Source of the DNA: Chrysopilus asiliformis
Lineage: Eukaryota > Arthropoda > Insecta > Diptera > Rhagionidae
NCBI GenBank assembly: GCA_964034945.1
Contig: OZ035960.1
Location: forward strand, 28,507,487-28,571,486
Length of the DNA: 64,000 nt
Direction: 5' to 3'
The translations under genes were made by a program, and so were the position numbers. Every line of letters starts with the position of its first letter. The first letter of the stretch is position 1. The notes beneath the pieces were generated by a model. It ran no database searches. It had not been told where the DNA came from and saw nothing but the letters and a program-made list of their open reading frames with translations. This document shows positions 46,424 through 56,843 of the stretch, piece by piece.

Positions 46424-46662
46424 TTAACACTCTAACTGCCACGTCAGTCAAAAAGACCTGACACCTAACTGTGAAACAATGAAAATTATTAAAGTGTTCG
46501 CTGCAACCGCAACGATTTTTTGTAGTTGCACACATTTTATGGTAATAAATTAACATTTAGGTATAATTTTGTTTCAATTTTTTTTCTCTTAGGCATCCTT
46601 TTTGACTGACAACTAAATATTCGAAAAAAGGTTTAAAACTGTCGTGGCAGTTAGAGTGTTAA
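46424..46662. mobile_element. piggyBac-type MITE, TTAA-flanked (231 bp)
   Basis: TTAA, CACTCTAACTGCCACG ... CGTGGCAGTTAGAGTG, TTAA. It is the inverted counterpart of 11573-11802 and has better preserved ends. Confidence 0.9.
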
Positions 46663-46857
46663 ATATGTCAAAAAGCAATAATGAATATTTTTTTTTTAAA
46701 TCACAAACAAACTCTTGTGTAATAGGCTAAGTTTAAACTACTGTTTGATAAATAATTTAAAGTAGGCCAAAAAAAAGAAAGTTTGTTTTTAATTATTATT
46801 CGCATTTAAGATTTTCAATTGAATTGACGGAATTTTGAAAATTGTTAAAAATAAACA

Positions 46858-47450
46858 TAACAAAAGCTATAATTGCCAATCTAGCAATTATTGAAAACCC
46901 GTATGGTGATATTCGTATCAAAATTGGAACAGTTGTACCAAAATTCCACTTTGAAGTCCAACTTTCCAATAAGATTTTTTAAAATTGGTTCCAATCGGAT
47001 TTTGATATATGGGAGTTTTATGTAGAATCATATCCTAAATAACTTTTGTTCTTGGACTTTTTTGACAAGATGCACCGTTTTTGAGATATTTACAAAAAAC
47101 GTTTTCGTTCGTATGGGGGGACCCCCCCTAATGGTCCATTTTTGCCCATTAACGAACTTAGCCTCGCATTTTACAAAAAACGGATCTGTGCAAAATTTCA
47201 AGTCTCTAGCTCAATCCGTGCGCCCACAATCCGCGCCACAGACGGACGGACGGACAGACAGACGGACAGACGGACAGACGGACGGACAGACACGGACAAA
47301 CGGACGGACATGCAAAATTCAATTTTTTTTATCATTCTAAACACACTGGTGTAATTCATTTTTGTGTGTGATGACGGGATCTTGGCGTTACAAACGGTAA
47401 GGCAAAGTTAGTATACCCTTTGGTATACATAACATACGGGTATAAAAAAT
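46858..47450 (+). mobile_element. family B Helentron-like element, complete
   Basis: The start is aaaagctataattgccaatc, then aacccgtatggtgatattcg. It has cattaacgaacttagcctcg, ctctagctcaatccgtgcgc, the GACG/GACA array (47240-47312), acactggtgtaattcatttt, and ends accctttggtatacataaca then tacgggtataaa. Confidence 0.8.
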
Positions 47451-47734
47451 AAAATATAAAACTTGGAGAAATTAGTCTATTAAACTTGTAAAGTTTTATG
47501 ATGCCATCGCTTTGGAATCAAATTGTTTTTATTTTCTTTTAAATATGCAGGCGAGATTCACATACATGAAATAAATGCGAGAAAATTTTTATTCACCCAT
47601 TCACTTGACAAGGGTTCAACCTTCTGAGTAAACGAAAGAAAATATATTTCTTGAGGTCTATAAGCAAAAAAATGTTGATCGGTTTATCGATAAAGTAGAG
47701 ATAACTTAGTTTTTAAATCAAACTTTTAAAAAGC

Positions 47735-48380
47735 TGTACATTTTTAAAAGCTCAGGCTGTTTGTCTGTCAGGGTCAAATCTTGTAATCTAATTTTGACCT
47801 ACTTCACCTCACCCGATTTGCTTGAATATTTGCACACATGCGTAACTTTTATGTTAATACAATATTTTCACTACTTTTTACTTGTAAGGATCAGGGAAGA
47901 TTCTGTAAGGATAACGTTATTATTCTTTTTTTTATTTTCCGGAAAAAAATTTCATTTGAAAGTTTTTGGGGCCGCTGAATCCGATTTTGATGTCAAGAAG
48001 TCTGTAAGGTTAACGGAAGGTATTGTTAGAATAATGCGATTATCCATTTTCACAGATTTTCCGTAAAAAATCATTTTGAGAGTTTTTGGGGCCGCTGAAT
48101 CCGATTTTGATGTCAAGAAGTGTGTAATGATGAGTGTGGAATTTTTGGGGTCCTTGAATTCGAATCTGGAGTCAAAAAGCCTGTAAGGATATTTCAAAGG
48201 ATGTACCCTTACCTTTGAAATATGCTTACAGACTTTTTTACTCCAGAATCGAAGACTAAAATGTATATATAAGCGTTGCGAAAGATAGACTTCATTTTGA
48301 TTTTTGGTTATATAAATCCAATACAAAATTCCCAAAACGGATAAAATAAAAAGAATGGAAAAAATGAAAGAAAACATTTT
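47735..48380 (+). mobile_element. Helitron-like element with 120-bp tandem modules
   Basis: It matches the complement of 523-1475: tgtttgtctgtcagggtcaa, then ttctgtaaggataacg, ttttccggaaaaaaat, and ggggccgctgaatccgattt at 47969 and again exactly 120 bp later. Diverged third unit near 48150. The microsatellite is almost gone here. Termini not defined. Confidence 0.6.
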
Positions 48381-49061
48381 AAAGGCCTAAAAAAAATGTA
48401 CTAAAAAGAAAAAAAAATAATCTCAAGCCAGTCTCCGTTATGAATACAATAATTTCCCGCTATTCAAGAGGAAAGTAAGAATTTTTTCTTGAAGAAATGT
48501 GAAAATAATTCTGTGGTCACAAGGAAAAACTGCGTAAGTCGAAAAAGCGTGTTTTGAGTAATTTGGGTTTAAAGTTTTGATTACTTTCTGGAAAAAATTG
48601 GTTATTCTTTTAAACGAAAAATGTTGAAGTAAACACATTAAAGACTACTTTAAACTCAAAAGAATCTTAAAATCCAATTTCGTTAAAGTGTTATAAAAAA
48701 AGGCGTTTCCTCCATATTATGAATAAGTTTTTCCAAAACCATAGTAAAGCAAAACTGACTTAGGTTTAATGGTTTTTGCTCTGCCATTCCTCAGAGGGGT
48801 ACAGCATGAACACCAAATTTTGACAGAATATAGAACTGGATATGGAGAATTCAAATATTCACCAACCTTTAAAACTACATAACTCGACTTAAGCGGTTTT
48901 TCCTTGTGACCACAGAATTATTTGGCGCTGTGTATCACAAATAAAAGCGAGATAAATATTTAATTTTTCCGCTTTTATCTCGCTTTGATTTCTGATACAC
49001 AGCGCCCAAAAAATTATTTTTACATTTTTTAAAATAAAAGCTTTTTGCTTTCCTTTTCTAT
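48381..49061. repeat. family F fragment and short foldback
   Basis: gaatacaataatttcccgct (48440) is the complement of the family E/F start. The foldback 48925-49012 pairs ggcgctgtgtatcacaaat with its complement near 49005. The rest is AT-rich. Confidence 0.5.
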
Positions 49062-49474
49062 AGGGTGAAAGTATTGTATTCATGACGGAGACCGCTTCGA
49101 GAACAGGGGCAGATAGAAAATTTCTGATCAGTACGAAATCCGTTTCAGAATAAATTATGGGGATGTCCGTGCATCTGTCTGTCGGTCCGTCCGTTGTCTT
49201 AAAGAACCCAGGACCGCGTTGACCTGAATTTTTTTGTTTTACAGAAATCGTGGCTTTCTATCAACTTTTGGAAAAGTTATTGTAGCTATAACGGGTACCT
49301 CCCATACAATTTTTCGAAACAAGACAAAAATTTTCCACATTTTTTGCTTTAATGGTTTTTTTTTGTATCTCTAGCGGTTCTCAAGATATTTGAAAAAATT
49401 CAGTTTTTTGAAAATCTCTTGAAACACATATTTTTTAGTAAAAAAAACCGTATAAGCAAATTTATAGGAAACTA
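49062..49474 (+). mobile_element. family F microsatellite-bearing repeat
   Basis: gaaagtattgtattcatgac, then gcagatagaaaatttctga, tacgaaatccgtttcag, a short GTCT/GTCC tract near 49175, and cgggtacctcccatacaat. The tail shares cggttctcaagatatttga with 53720. The same start occurs at 52297. Confidence 0.65.
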
Positions 49475-49746
49475 CACTCAGAAAAATGTCCAGGTCAACT
49501 TTTTGTCAGGTTAACTCTGACCTTACAGAGGTGTCTGTAAGCCAGCTAGCGGTCAGAGTTAACCTATCTAAGGTCAACTCGTGCAGCTCCCAATGCCCTA
49601 CTTCACCTGCTGGTGGCTTAATTTCAGAATTTCTCCGACCACAGGTCAACTCAGTTTTACTTGCCCACATGCAGGCGAACGCGCGCCTGCCCGAGGCCAA
49701 TTACGCCGTATGTAGGTCGTCGAGTTAGCCTCCATTTTTCTGAGTG
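49475..49746. mobile_element. 272-bp MITE, inverted twin of 33436-33707
   Basis: Ends CACTCAGAAAAATG and CATTTTTCTGAGTG. Sequence agrees almost base for base with the complement of the intronic copy. The family F text is continuous on both sides (acggttctc text resumes after it). Confidence 0.88.
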
Positions 49747-49837
49747 AAAAATTTTCCGCATTTTTCCTTTAACAACTTTTACGTATCTTTAACGGTTCTC
49801 TAGATATTTGAAAAAATATTACTCTTTACATCTTCAA

Positions 49838-50160
49838 CTGCGAAGTCCTACCCCACCCACCATACTCCCCAGAACTTGCCCCTTCTGATTACCATTTGTT
49901 TGTATCGATGCAATCAGGTCTTACCTTCATTCATATGACGAGGTGAACAAATGATGGATTCCTTGAGTGAAGAAGGCCTGCTCTTTCGCGCTAATCCAGC
50001 GGATAATCCAGCGTCTAGACTGGGTTAGCGCGAAAGAGCAGGCCTTTTTCACTCAAGGAATCCATCTTTTGCCTGAAAGATGAGTTAAGGTTATATCTTC
50101 CAATAGAACTTACTTTGAGCAAAATCCATTTGTAATAAAAACGCTAAGAATTCATTTTCA
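49838..50160 (+). mobile_element. mariner transposase remnant interrupted by a foldback
   Basis: CEVLPHPPYSPELAPSDYHL followed by FVSMQSG is the third catalytic block of mariner transposases. The frame then breaks. A foldback at 49953-50066 follows, then FFTQGIHLLPE-like text, and a 3' end with aaacgctaagaattcatttt resembling the TIR at 16390. It is the same family as 15876-16412. Confidence 0.8.
49953..50066. repeat. foldback, arms of about 46 bp
   Basis: gatggattccttgagtgaag ... ctctttcgcgctaa at left is mirrored by ttagcgcgaaagag ... ctcaaggaatccatc at right. The right arm continues the mariner coding text, so the left arm looks like an inverted duplicate of it. Confidence 0.9.
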
Positions 50161-51543
50161 TAGCAACAAATAAAAGAGAAAATTAGATATTTTTAATTAA
50201 TTGAAAGAGTTTTGACTTTTTGATGCAAAAATATATCTTAGTTCAGTTGTAAAATTTAAGGTTATTTCCGAAGGACTCGAGCTTCCTCAAAATTTCTCGA
50301 TTCTACGGTCGAGCAACGATGATCTGTTCACTCGATTGGGATAATTATCACACGTGGCCTAAGAAGATTTTCATTCGAAATAATTCTAATATTAACTAAG
50401 AGTACAGTAAAAATCAATTTTGTTGCTTGGTTACTTTCTGCCAATTTTTCAGCAAGTATTGGATTGGTAGTAAACTTTTCACTCATGGGATGATACAATA
50501 TAGATATAAGCTCATTCTTAAGATTGTTTTCCCGACAGAAAGACCCCATCTACAGCAATGCCCATTCCTCCCTTTTTGTGCATCCTAGAATAGCTACAGA
50601 ACATATCCGTAGGGCTTAAACTTGTGTAAAAGGATATAAATGATACACTCTGCACAAGTAGTTGGCGAAGAAAATCAAATACAAAAAAGGAAAATAGAAA
50701 CCGAATCTATTGTATTATGCATTTATCTACAGATATATCTATTTATTATAGAATGCCTTTATTAAGAAAAATTAAATCGTATCGTATAGCAGATGTAAAA
50801 GTATGTAGATTTAAAAAGCAACTAATTCTCCCATAATACGTAAATATACATCTTCTCAGTCAGCCAGTAATTTGCACCACCACGGATAGCGATGATTACA
50901 CGGCGAGAAATAATATGGCAGAAATAGCAATATACGAGAAAGTGAAATTTTTGTGGTGATGACTTCCAAACAAAACAGGAATTTATTCAAAAAAAAATAG
51001 TAAATTACCTCAAAGCCATAGGAATAATTCCCTATTTTTAAGGAAATCATTGTAGAAGAGTCCACTGTCTCGTATATTCGTATTTGAATTTCTCTCCGTG
51101 TAACTTTCCCCATATAAATTGCATTTAATTTGCTTGGTAACTATTCTAACCCCCATCAATACAGCAAATCCTGTTTAGTTTCGAACTGATTTTTTAAGCC
51201 CCTACAGTGGTTTTTAGAAAAAACAATCCTTAATTTTTTTATCTCTGTGCGACTGTTAAACTGTAAGGGATTTCTTGCATTTAATTGCAATTAATTTCTG
51301 CTTAGTGCGGTTAAAGAACGTAAATAATTACAATGAATATTGACCAAAAATGTCTACTCGTTTATCCGTTTATACATACATACATCACATCAATGAGGAC
51401 GTGAATATGAAAAAGACTCAAAATGTAATTTTCTGTAAAAGTTATTTCAATTAAAATTAAAACTTTATCTTCAAAACCCCATCGCTTTTCGATATAGTCC
51501 TTGGCGTGTTCATGCATGGCTCCTATATATTCAAAATGCATTC
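50161..51543. other. intergenic or 3' region, nothing firm
   Basis: Single-copy, AT-rich. On the minus strand a second short frame (51541-51362) directly follows the candidate exon below and starts MHFEYIGAMHEHAKDYIEKR, which looks more gene-like than most frames here. Confidence 0.35.
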
Positions 51544-51681
51544 CTATCTACATTGAAAACCTTTGGAACCGACGCCAATGTCTGCCACTAGCATTGGAAT
51601 CAACTCTTTTTGTAGCGCTTTATAAATGGATTTCAGTTTCGGGCCAACACCATCCAGCTGTGCCCTAGTCAAATTTTCACT
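51544..51681 (-). CDS. candidate terminal exon of an unknown minus-strand gene
   Basis: After the strong acceptor TTTTATTTTTCAACAG the frame encodes 45 residues starting SENLTRAQLDGVGPKLKSIY and ending with a stop after GFQCR. The amino-acid mix and codon use look protein-like for this AT-rich window. I do not recognise the family. The next frame (MHFEYIGAMHEHAKD...) overlaps the stop by a shift of two bases, so the exon may instead be a frameshifted pseudogene or have an extra splice. Upstream exons would lie to the right; none was found. Confidence 0.35.
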   Translation of the reverse strand, partial: SENLTRAQLDGVGPKLKSIYKALQKELIPMLVADIGVGSKGFQCR

Positions 51682-52296
51682 CTGTTGAAAAATAAAATTA
51701 AAACAGGAAGAAAATAAAATGTATTAACAAAAGTATGTTCCTTTTTTGACTGCAACATAAAAAAGGATTAAATATAAAATAAAATGACTTCATGAAAAGT
51801 GGATGAGCTTCCCTTATTTCAGCACTCTCGAAAGTTTTCAATGTTTTCAGTTAATTGTTGTTTACAGGACTATCTCACAATCGTACGATGGCGTGTGAGC
51901 GTATGTGAGTTACTAACATGGAAAATTACTTATCTATATATAAATATATAGATTTATGGATAGAGCTTGTATGAGCGGATCATGTTTGAATTTGGATTAA
52001 ATGTGTAGTTTTGTGAGTTTTTAATTTAACTTCTTCAACATTGCGTGGCTTCAATTGTTCAACTTTTCCTCTATATTTGAATCATTCCTTTGGTCCAAAT
52101 TTTTAAATTCAGTTAACAAAATTTCGGATTAAAAAAAATTCGCATGCAAATTACTTGAAGTATCTGGAAACTTTTAACTAACCTATTTAGATTCTATTTT
52201 GGGTACCTAATTATTTAAATTTTGAAAGTAGAAAGATCATTCTATTTTTATTGTTTCGTCTACAATAGGCGTGTTTTTTACTTTCCTCTGCTTTTG
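51682..52296. other. non-coding, nothing recognised
   Basis: AT-rich single-copy sequence; would be intron if the candidate exon is real. Confidence 0.4.
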
Positions 52297-52860
52297 AGGG
52301 AATGTATTGTATTCATGAAGGAGACCGACTCAAGGACGAGGGCAGATAGAAACTTTGTGATTAGTACGAAATCCGTTTCAGGCAAAATTATGATGATGTC
52401 TGTGCATGTGTCTGTCGGTCAGTCGGTCTGTCGGTCTGTTTCTCGGTCTGTCTCTCGGTCTGTCTCTCAGTCTGTCTCTCGGTCTGTCTCTCGGTCTGTC
52501 TCTCGGTCTGTCTCTCGGTTTGTCTCTCGGTCTGTCTCTCGGTCTGTCTCTCGGTCTGTCTCTCGGTCTGTCTCTCAGTCTGTCTCTCGGTCTGTCTCTC
52601 GGTCTGCCTCTCGGTCTGTCTCTCGGTCTGTCTCTCGGTCTATCTCTCGGTTTGTCTCTCGGTCTGTCTCTCGGTCTGTCTCTCGGTCTGTCTCTCGGTC
52701 TGTCTCTCGGTCTGCCTCTCGGTCTGTCTCTCGGTCTGTCTCTCGGTTTGTCTCTCGATCTGTCTCTCGGTCTGTCTCTCGGTCTGTCTCTCGGTCTGTG
52801 TGTTGGTTTGTCCGTTTCACGTATCTTAAACTAGAATTTGAACCCGGCTTCGGCTAAAGG
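52297..52860 (+). mobile_element. family F repeat with expanded minisatellite
   Basis: aatgtattgtattcatgaag, gagaccgactcaaggacga, and tacgaaatccgtttcagg match 49075-49160. The microsatellite has expanded to over 400 bp (52394-52812). The three long frames here come only from the array. Confidence 0.7.
52394..52812. repeat. 12-bp minisatellite GGTCTGTCTCTC, about 34 units
   Basis: Nearly perfect 12-bp units with scattered substitutions (gcctc, tatctc, ggttt). 12 is three tetranucleotides, so the array derives from (GTCT)n. It reads open as Ser-Val-Ser-Arg or Leu-Ser-Leu-Gly repeats, which is not evidence of a gene. Confidence 0.96.
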
Positions 52861-52964
52861 CACAAAAAGAACAAAACCTAGGAAAACAAAATTCAGTTAG
52901 TTATAAATTTCTTTAGTGTTGTTTCATCGGAAAATTGTTTGAAAAATCAACAAAAAAAAATTCC

Positions 52965-53482
52965 AGCATTTGGATTTGGGTTCACTTTACCCCTTCCCCT
53001 TACTATCCCACCACTCGGCAACTTTTAAATGGGGATCCATGTCTATCCCAAAAAACAATTCTGCCAAATTTCAGGCTGATCGGGTCGGTAGTGTTCTCGC
53101 GAAAGAGTAACATAGAGGAAAAACTATGCATCAGATTCAATGTACTCCTTCCCCTTACTCCTTCCCGTTACTCCAACCAATTTTTAATTGATCTATGTTA
53201 GAGCTGCAACCCGGCGAACATATGTGCTAAATTTTAGGCCAATTGTCTCGGAAGTTTTCCCGCGAAAGAGTAACACAGGGAAAAAACCAAGCTTCGGATT
53301 CACTTTACGCCCTCCCCTTACTCCCCCACCACGAGGGCTACTTTCCAAAATAGCTATGCTGGAACCAGACCTACAGCGAATATCCATGCCAAATTTTATG
53401 TCAATTGGTTCAACCGTTTTCACGTAAAGGAGGAACAGACAGACATACACGAACTTGCTTTTATATATCCGTATGAGTATGA
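52965..53482 (-). mobile_element. Helitron with about 160-bp tandem units
   Basis: The minus-strand 5' end is A then TCATACTCATACGGATATAT, with a short GTCT tract inside. Three units with the phrase cgcgaaagagtaaca at about 53099 and 53259, and cacgtaaaggaggaac at 53421, are spaced about 160 bp apart. Each also has cttactcc text and aaattt(c/t)a(g/t)g. The 331-bp Helitron at 39019 carries related units. The 3' hairpin end was not found. Confidence 0.6.
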
Positions 53483-54098
53483 TAAGTGGAGAACGGATTG
53501 AGTTAGCGAATTGAAATTTTTTGTAAATGAATTTTACGAAAATCGTAGACTTTCGTCAACTTTTGGAAAAGTAGCGTATAGCTAACAGGTACATCCAGTA
53601 CATTTTTTTTTTTTTTTTTTTAAATACAGTTTTTTGAAAATTGTTTGAGAACTATGCGCTTTTGAGAAAAAATGAATAAACGATAGAAAATTCTCTACAT
53701 TTTTTGCTTTAACGGTTTTTTGTATTTTTAACGGTTCTCAAGATATTTGAAAAAAATTAAGTTTTTTGAAAAACTCTCGGAAACCATGTTTTTTGGTGAA
53801 AAAATACGTATAAGCAAATTTATAAGAAATAAAATTTTCTGCATTTTTCCTTTAACGATTTTTACATGTCTTTAACGTTTTTTTAAGATATTTGAGGAAA
53901 TATTATTTTTTACATATGTTTCCGAAATTATGGAAACGGGTGTGTTTCCACAACTGATATTTTAGAAATACGGAAAAAAATCCACAAATCATCTTTTATC
54001 GACTTTTGAGATCTCATCAGAGTGACGCCATGATCTTTGTCACTGAACTGATCACGAAAGATGTGGACGAGGGAGGAGAGTTCCAAACTTTAACATTA
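53483..54098. repeat. family F/H tail text
   Basis: Phrases ttttgctttaacggtttttt, acggttctcaagatatttga and ctttaacgatttttaca repeat with drift, as at 49360 and 21100. No gene. Confidence 0.45.
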
Positions 54099-55434
54099 AG
54101 GGTATTCACTCTTTATCGTAGTTGATTGTAAACTCGTAGAATCGTAAAATTGTAAATAAAATCGCAGTTTTTTGACAGTTCTCCATATAAATTTTTTTAC
54201 GACGAAAACTACAATCTACCACACCCGAAGGTATGGTAAAATCGTAGTTTTTGTTGTACTTCTAATAAAGTGAGGTTAAGACATGTTTTCTTGGTTCCAA
54301 CTCTAAAATGGACATTGGAAAAGTAAGTAAATTAAAGTATTTATATGATTTAGTATAAATTAAGAGTTAAAAAATGCTTTAAACCAGCGTTTCGCAACCT
54401 TTCAGTATTCGCGGCCCAATTTTCAATCAAAATTGTCATCGCGCCCCCCCCCCCCCCCCTGATTTGAGTATTTTGGCGCTAAACCTACACTACTACCCTA
54501 ATTTTAAACACAAATTACCAAGAAAACAGTAATTTATTGACATTTGGCAACACCGATCCTCAGCGTTGACAAAACAAGAATCCGGCGCCTTTTTATTACT
54601 CTTGCGTCATTTTTGCGGTTTCGAGAGAAGTTGTTTTAACCCTGAAATCACAATGAACGCGAAACCGACGCGAAACTGGCGCAGAAACTGTTTGGTTCCC
54701 ACAAATTGTTTGAAGCGAGCACAGTGAATGTATAGAACGCAGCTACAACGTAACCGCAACGCAAAAGTTTACAAACTTCTAACTTTGCCGCAGAATTCTG
54801 CGTTGACAGTTCATAAAGTGAGGTTGGAAAAATGCCGTTCGAGGAAAAATTGATAGCCTTAGTGCAAATAACAAAGATAAAAACCAACAAAGCAAATTAT
54901 CGCTTCAAAATTATCCATTTTTGTAATTTTTCCAAGTTTATACCACTTTATATTATGTCACTTGTACTACTTCACGAGCTGCCATTGTGCTCTGCCGTTA
55001 GAATTTTGCACTGCGTGACAGTTCAGAGCGTTGTAGTTGCGTTGGTTTCGCGCTGGTTTCGCGTTCATTGTGCTCCAAGCGTAAGTTAATAAGTTAATTA
55101 TTAATTAATAAGTTAATTATTAAATATTATGCCGAAATGTATTTTGTTTTGTATGTGGGTATGTACTTTCCTTTCCGTCAATTAATAAACTTTTTTAAAT
55201 ATTTTGTCTTGGATATGCTCGCGCCCCCCCTTAAATGTACTCGCGCCCCCTAGGGGGGCGCGCCCCACAGGTTGAGAATCGCTGCTTTAAACAATTTAGG
55301 TAAAGAAAATAAATAAAAGAGTGAAAAATTTACGACAAAACCAACAACCTCTAGTAAAGCGCTGCTCACGCTTCGTTGTACTTTTCCATCGTAGATTTAC
55401 ATTTTACTATCTACGATCAAGAGTGAATAGCCCT
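54099..55434. mobile_element. TIR element split by a hAT element
   Basis: The outer left end AGGGTATTCACTCTTTATCG is the imperfect complement of the right end cgatcaagagtgaatagccct. Paired inner text includes atcgtagttttt and ttgttgtacttt. Without the hAT insert it would be about 430 bp, close to the 481-bp element at 14716-15196 with similar ends. Confidence 0.5.
54385..55284. mobile_element. hAT non-autonomous element (900 bp), perfect 8-bp TSD
   Basis: CTTTAAAC flanks both sides (54377-54384, 55285-55292). The ends are CAGCGTTTCGCAACC and GGTTGAGAATCGCTG. It is the inverted relative of 6691-7541 and contains the same inner CACAATG element (54649-55072). A run of about 18 C lies near 54445. 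Frames 54648-55089 are fortuitous. Confidence 0.9.
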
Positions 55435-56491
55435 ATTATATTCGTTAAAAACCCTTTAACACTAGAAGTAATAAGCGGTCGAAATGAATTACTAATATTT
55501 TCCATTGATACTTTCAACTCTGTTGAATGTCTTACCACTTTCAAGGATAGAACCTGAGAACTTTACGATTGTAGATGACTTCCTTTATCACTAGACCATG
55601 GAAATCAATGAAGAAAGTGATTGTAAAAGTGAATAGCTATTAGTAGGGTGAATCAATGGCGAATTTACTTGCGTAGAACAGTAAAGTGTCAGTACGTGGT
55701 TAAAAACTTTTAGAAAACGGAATAATCCAAGATACTGGGACGAAATTAGTAATTCCCAAGCAAAAATTTACTGTATTTTCAGTAAAATTTGTTGTGTTTC
55801 ATTGAATTTTACCACCGTTGAGTAACTTTTACTAGAAAAACAGTAAAAAGGGTTATTTACTATTTTCCTAAGAAAAATTTCGCTGGGAAATTTACTGAGT
55901 AGAGGCCTTCTGATTAGAGTGTCTATAAAGTTCAGTAGAAATAAATTTTCCTACAATTACTGGAAACTACCACTACGAACGCACTAAAAATTAGACGAAC
56001 ATTCAAAAATTACCTTCTCTTAAACTTAATAGGTCTGTAGTAGTGTAATAAACTTTTCGTGAAACGCTTAGTTGCAGTAAAAATTGTGAAGTTTTTGAGT
56101 CACTTTAAGTATAGAAAAATTGAAGCCAATATTTCTAATCATTCATTCTTAAGCTTAATTTAGATTTAAGTATAGGTTTTTCCTACTTGAAAAAAACGTT
56201 AGCTTCTTAAGTTTCTTTTTTAATTACCGTAGCTGTATTCCAGGCCTTTATCTGACCGTTAATCTAGAAATAATATTTTCGATATGAATTTCCGCGAATC
56301 AAGTGCGGATATGGTTTGCATTTATTTAGTAAAACCTAAATCATCGATTACGAAAGAATTTTAAAATTAGTGTTTAAATTGTGTAATTAATGTTAATTTA
56401 TTTCGCCGTCACCTTGGCAATTTTTGTGGTTAAGTTTTAAAGGGCTTCAATATTAGTTGATAATCATGCTTTAATTGCGGTTTTTTGTTCG
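55435..56491. other. 5' flank of the small peptide gene
   Basis: Single-copy, no repeat noticed. Regulatory sites beyond the core promoter could not be recognised. Confidence 0.4.
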
Positions 56492-56528
56492 TATAAAAGG
56501 TTGAGATTTTTCAAAATGGGTCATTCTG
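56492..56528 (+). promoter_or_regulatory. core promoter of the small peptide gene
   Basis: TATAAAAG at 56492-56499 and TCATTC at 56521-56526, an insect initiator match, about 31 bases apart. The predicted transcription start is near 56523, giving a 5' UTR of about 41 bases. Confidence 0.75.
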
Positions 56529-56563
56529 AATTAAGCATTCGTTGAATACAAAATCTTACTAAA

Positions 56564-56763
56564 ATGCAATACGTTTGGGTTGTTTTCCTTATGGCAGCTT
56601 TGTTCGCCGCAGCCAGCGCTGCTTATCCGTTCAAAGATTTGGGAGAGTTATTCGTGAGTATTTTTTTTTTTTTTGAAAAATACTATTTATATTTATTTGA
56701 ATAAAATACTAAAAATAATTATAATTATAGGAGGGCTATGAGGACAGGCGTAGGAGCATCTGA
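56564..56763 (+). CDS. small secreted peptide, 40 residues, two exons
   Basis: Exon 1 (56564-56653) encodes a signal peptide, MQYVWVVFLMAALFAAASA, with a good Ala-x-Ala cleavage site, then AYPFKDLGELF. A 77-bp intron (GTGAGT to ATTATAG) follows. Exon 2 (56731-56763) adds EGYEDRRRSI and stops. The predicted mature peptide has about 21 residues, slightly acidic, with a C-terminal RRR, no Cys and no Gly for amidation, so it is not an obvious antimicrobial peptide or amidated hormone. The core promoter lies 65-72 bases upstream and AATAAA about 75 bases downstream. I do not recognise the family; secretion is inferred, function is unknown. The AUG context (AAAATGC) is acceptable. Confidence 0.8.
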
Positions 56764-56837
56764 GCATAATCGAACGAAAGTCTTAGCATGGATCTCATGG
56801 ATTGTTTATATATTTATCGATATGTAAACTAAATTTT

Positions 56838-56843
56838 AATAAA
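56838..56843 (+). promoter_or_regulatory. poly(A) signal of the small peptide gene
   Basis: AATAAA in ttttaataaacttg, 75 bases after the stop. It gives a transcript of only about 260-280 bases after splicing. Confidence 0.75.

Noticed and set aside
52222..52857. 211- and 142-codon frames with Ser-Val-Ser-Arg or Leu-Ser-Leu-Gly repeats
   Set aside because: Product of the 12-bp minisatellite; no codon bias, no start context, and frames open on both strands.
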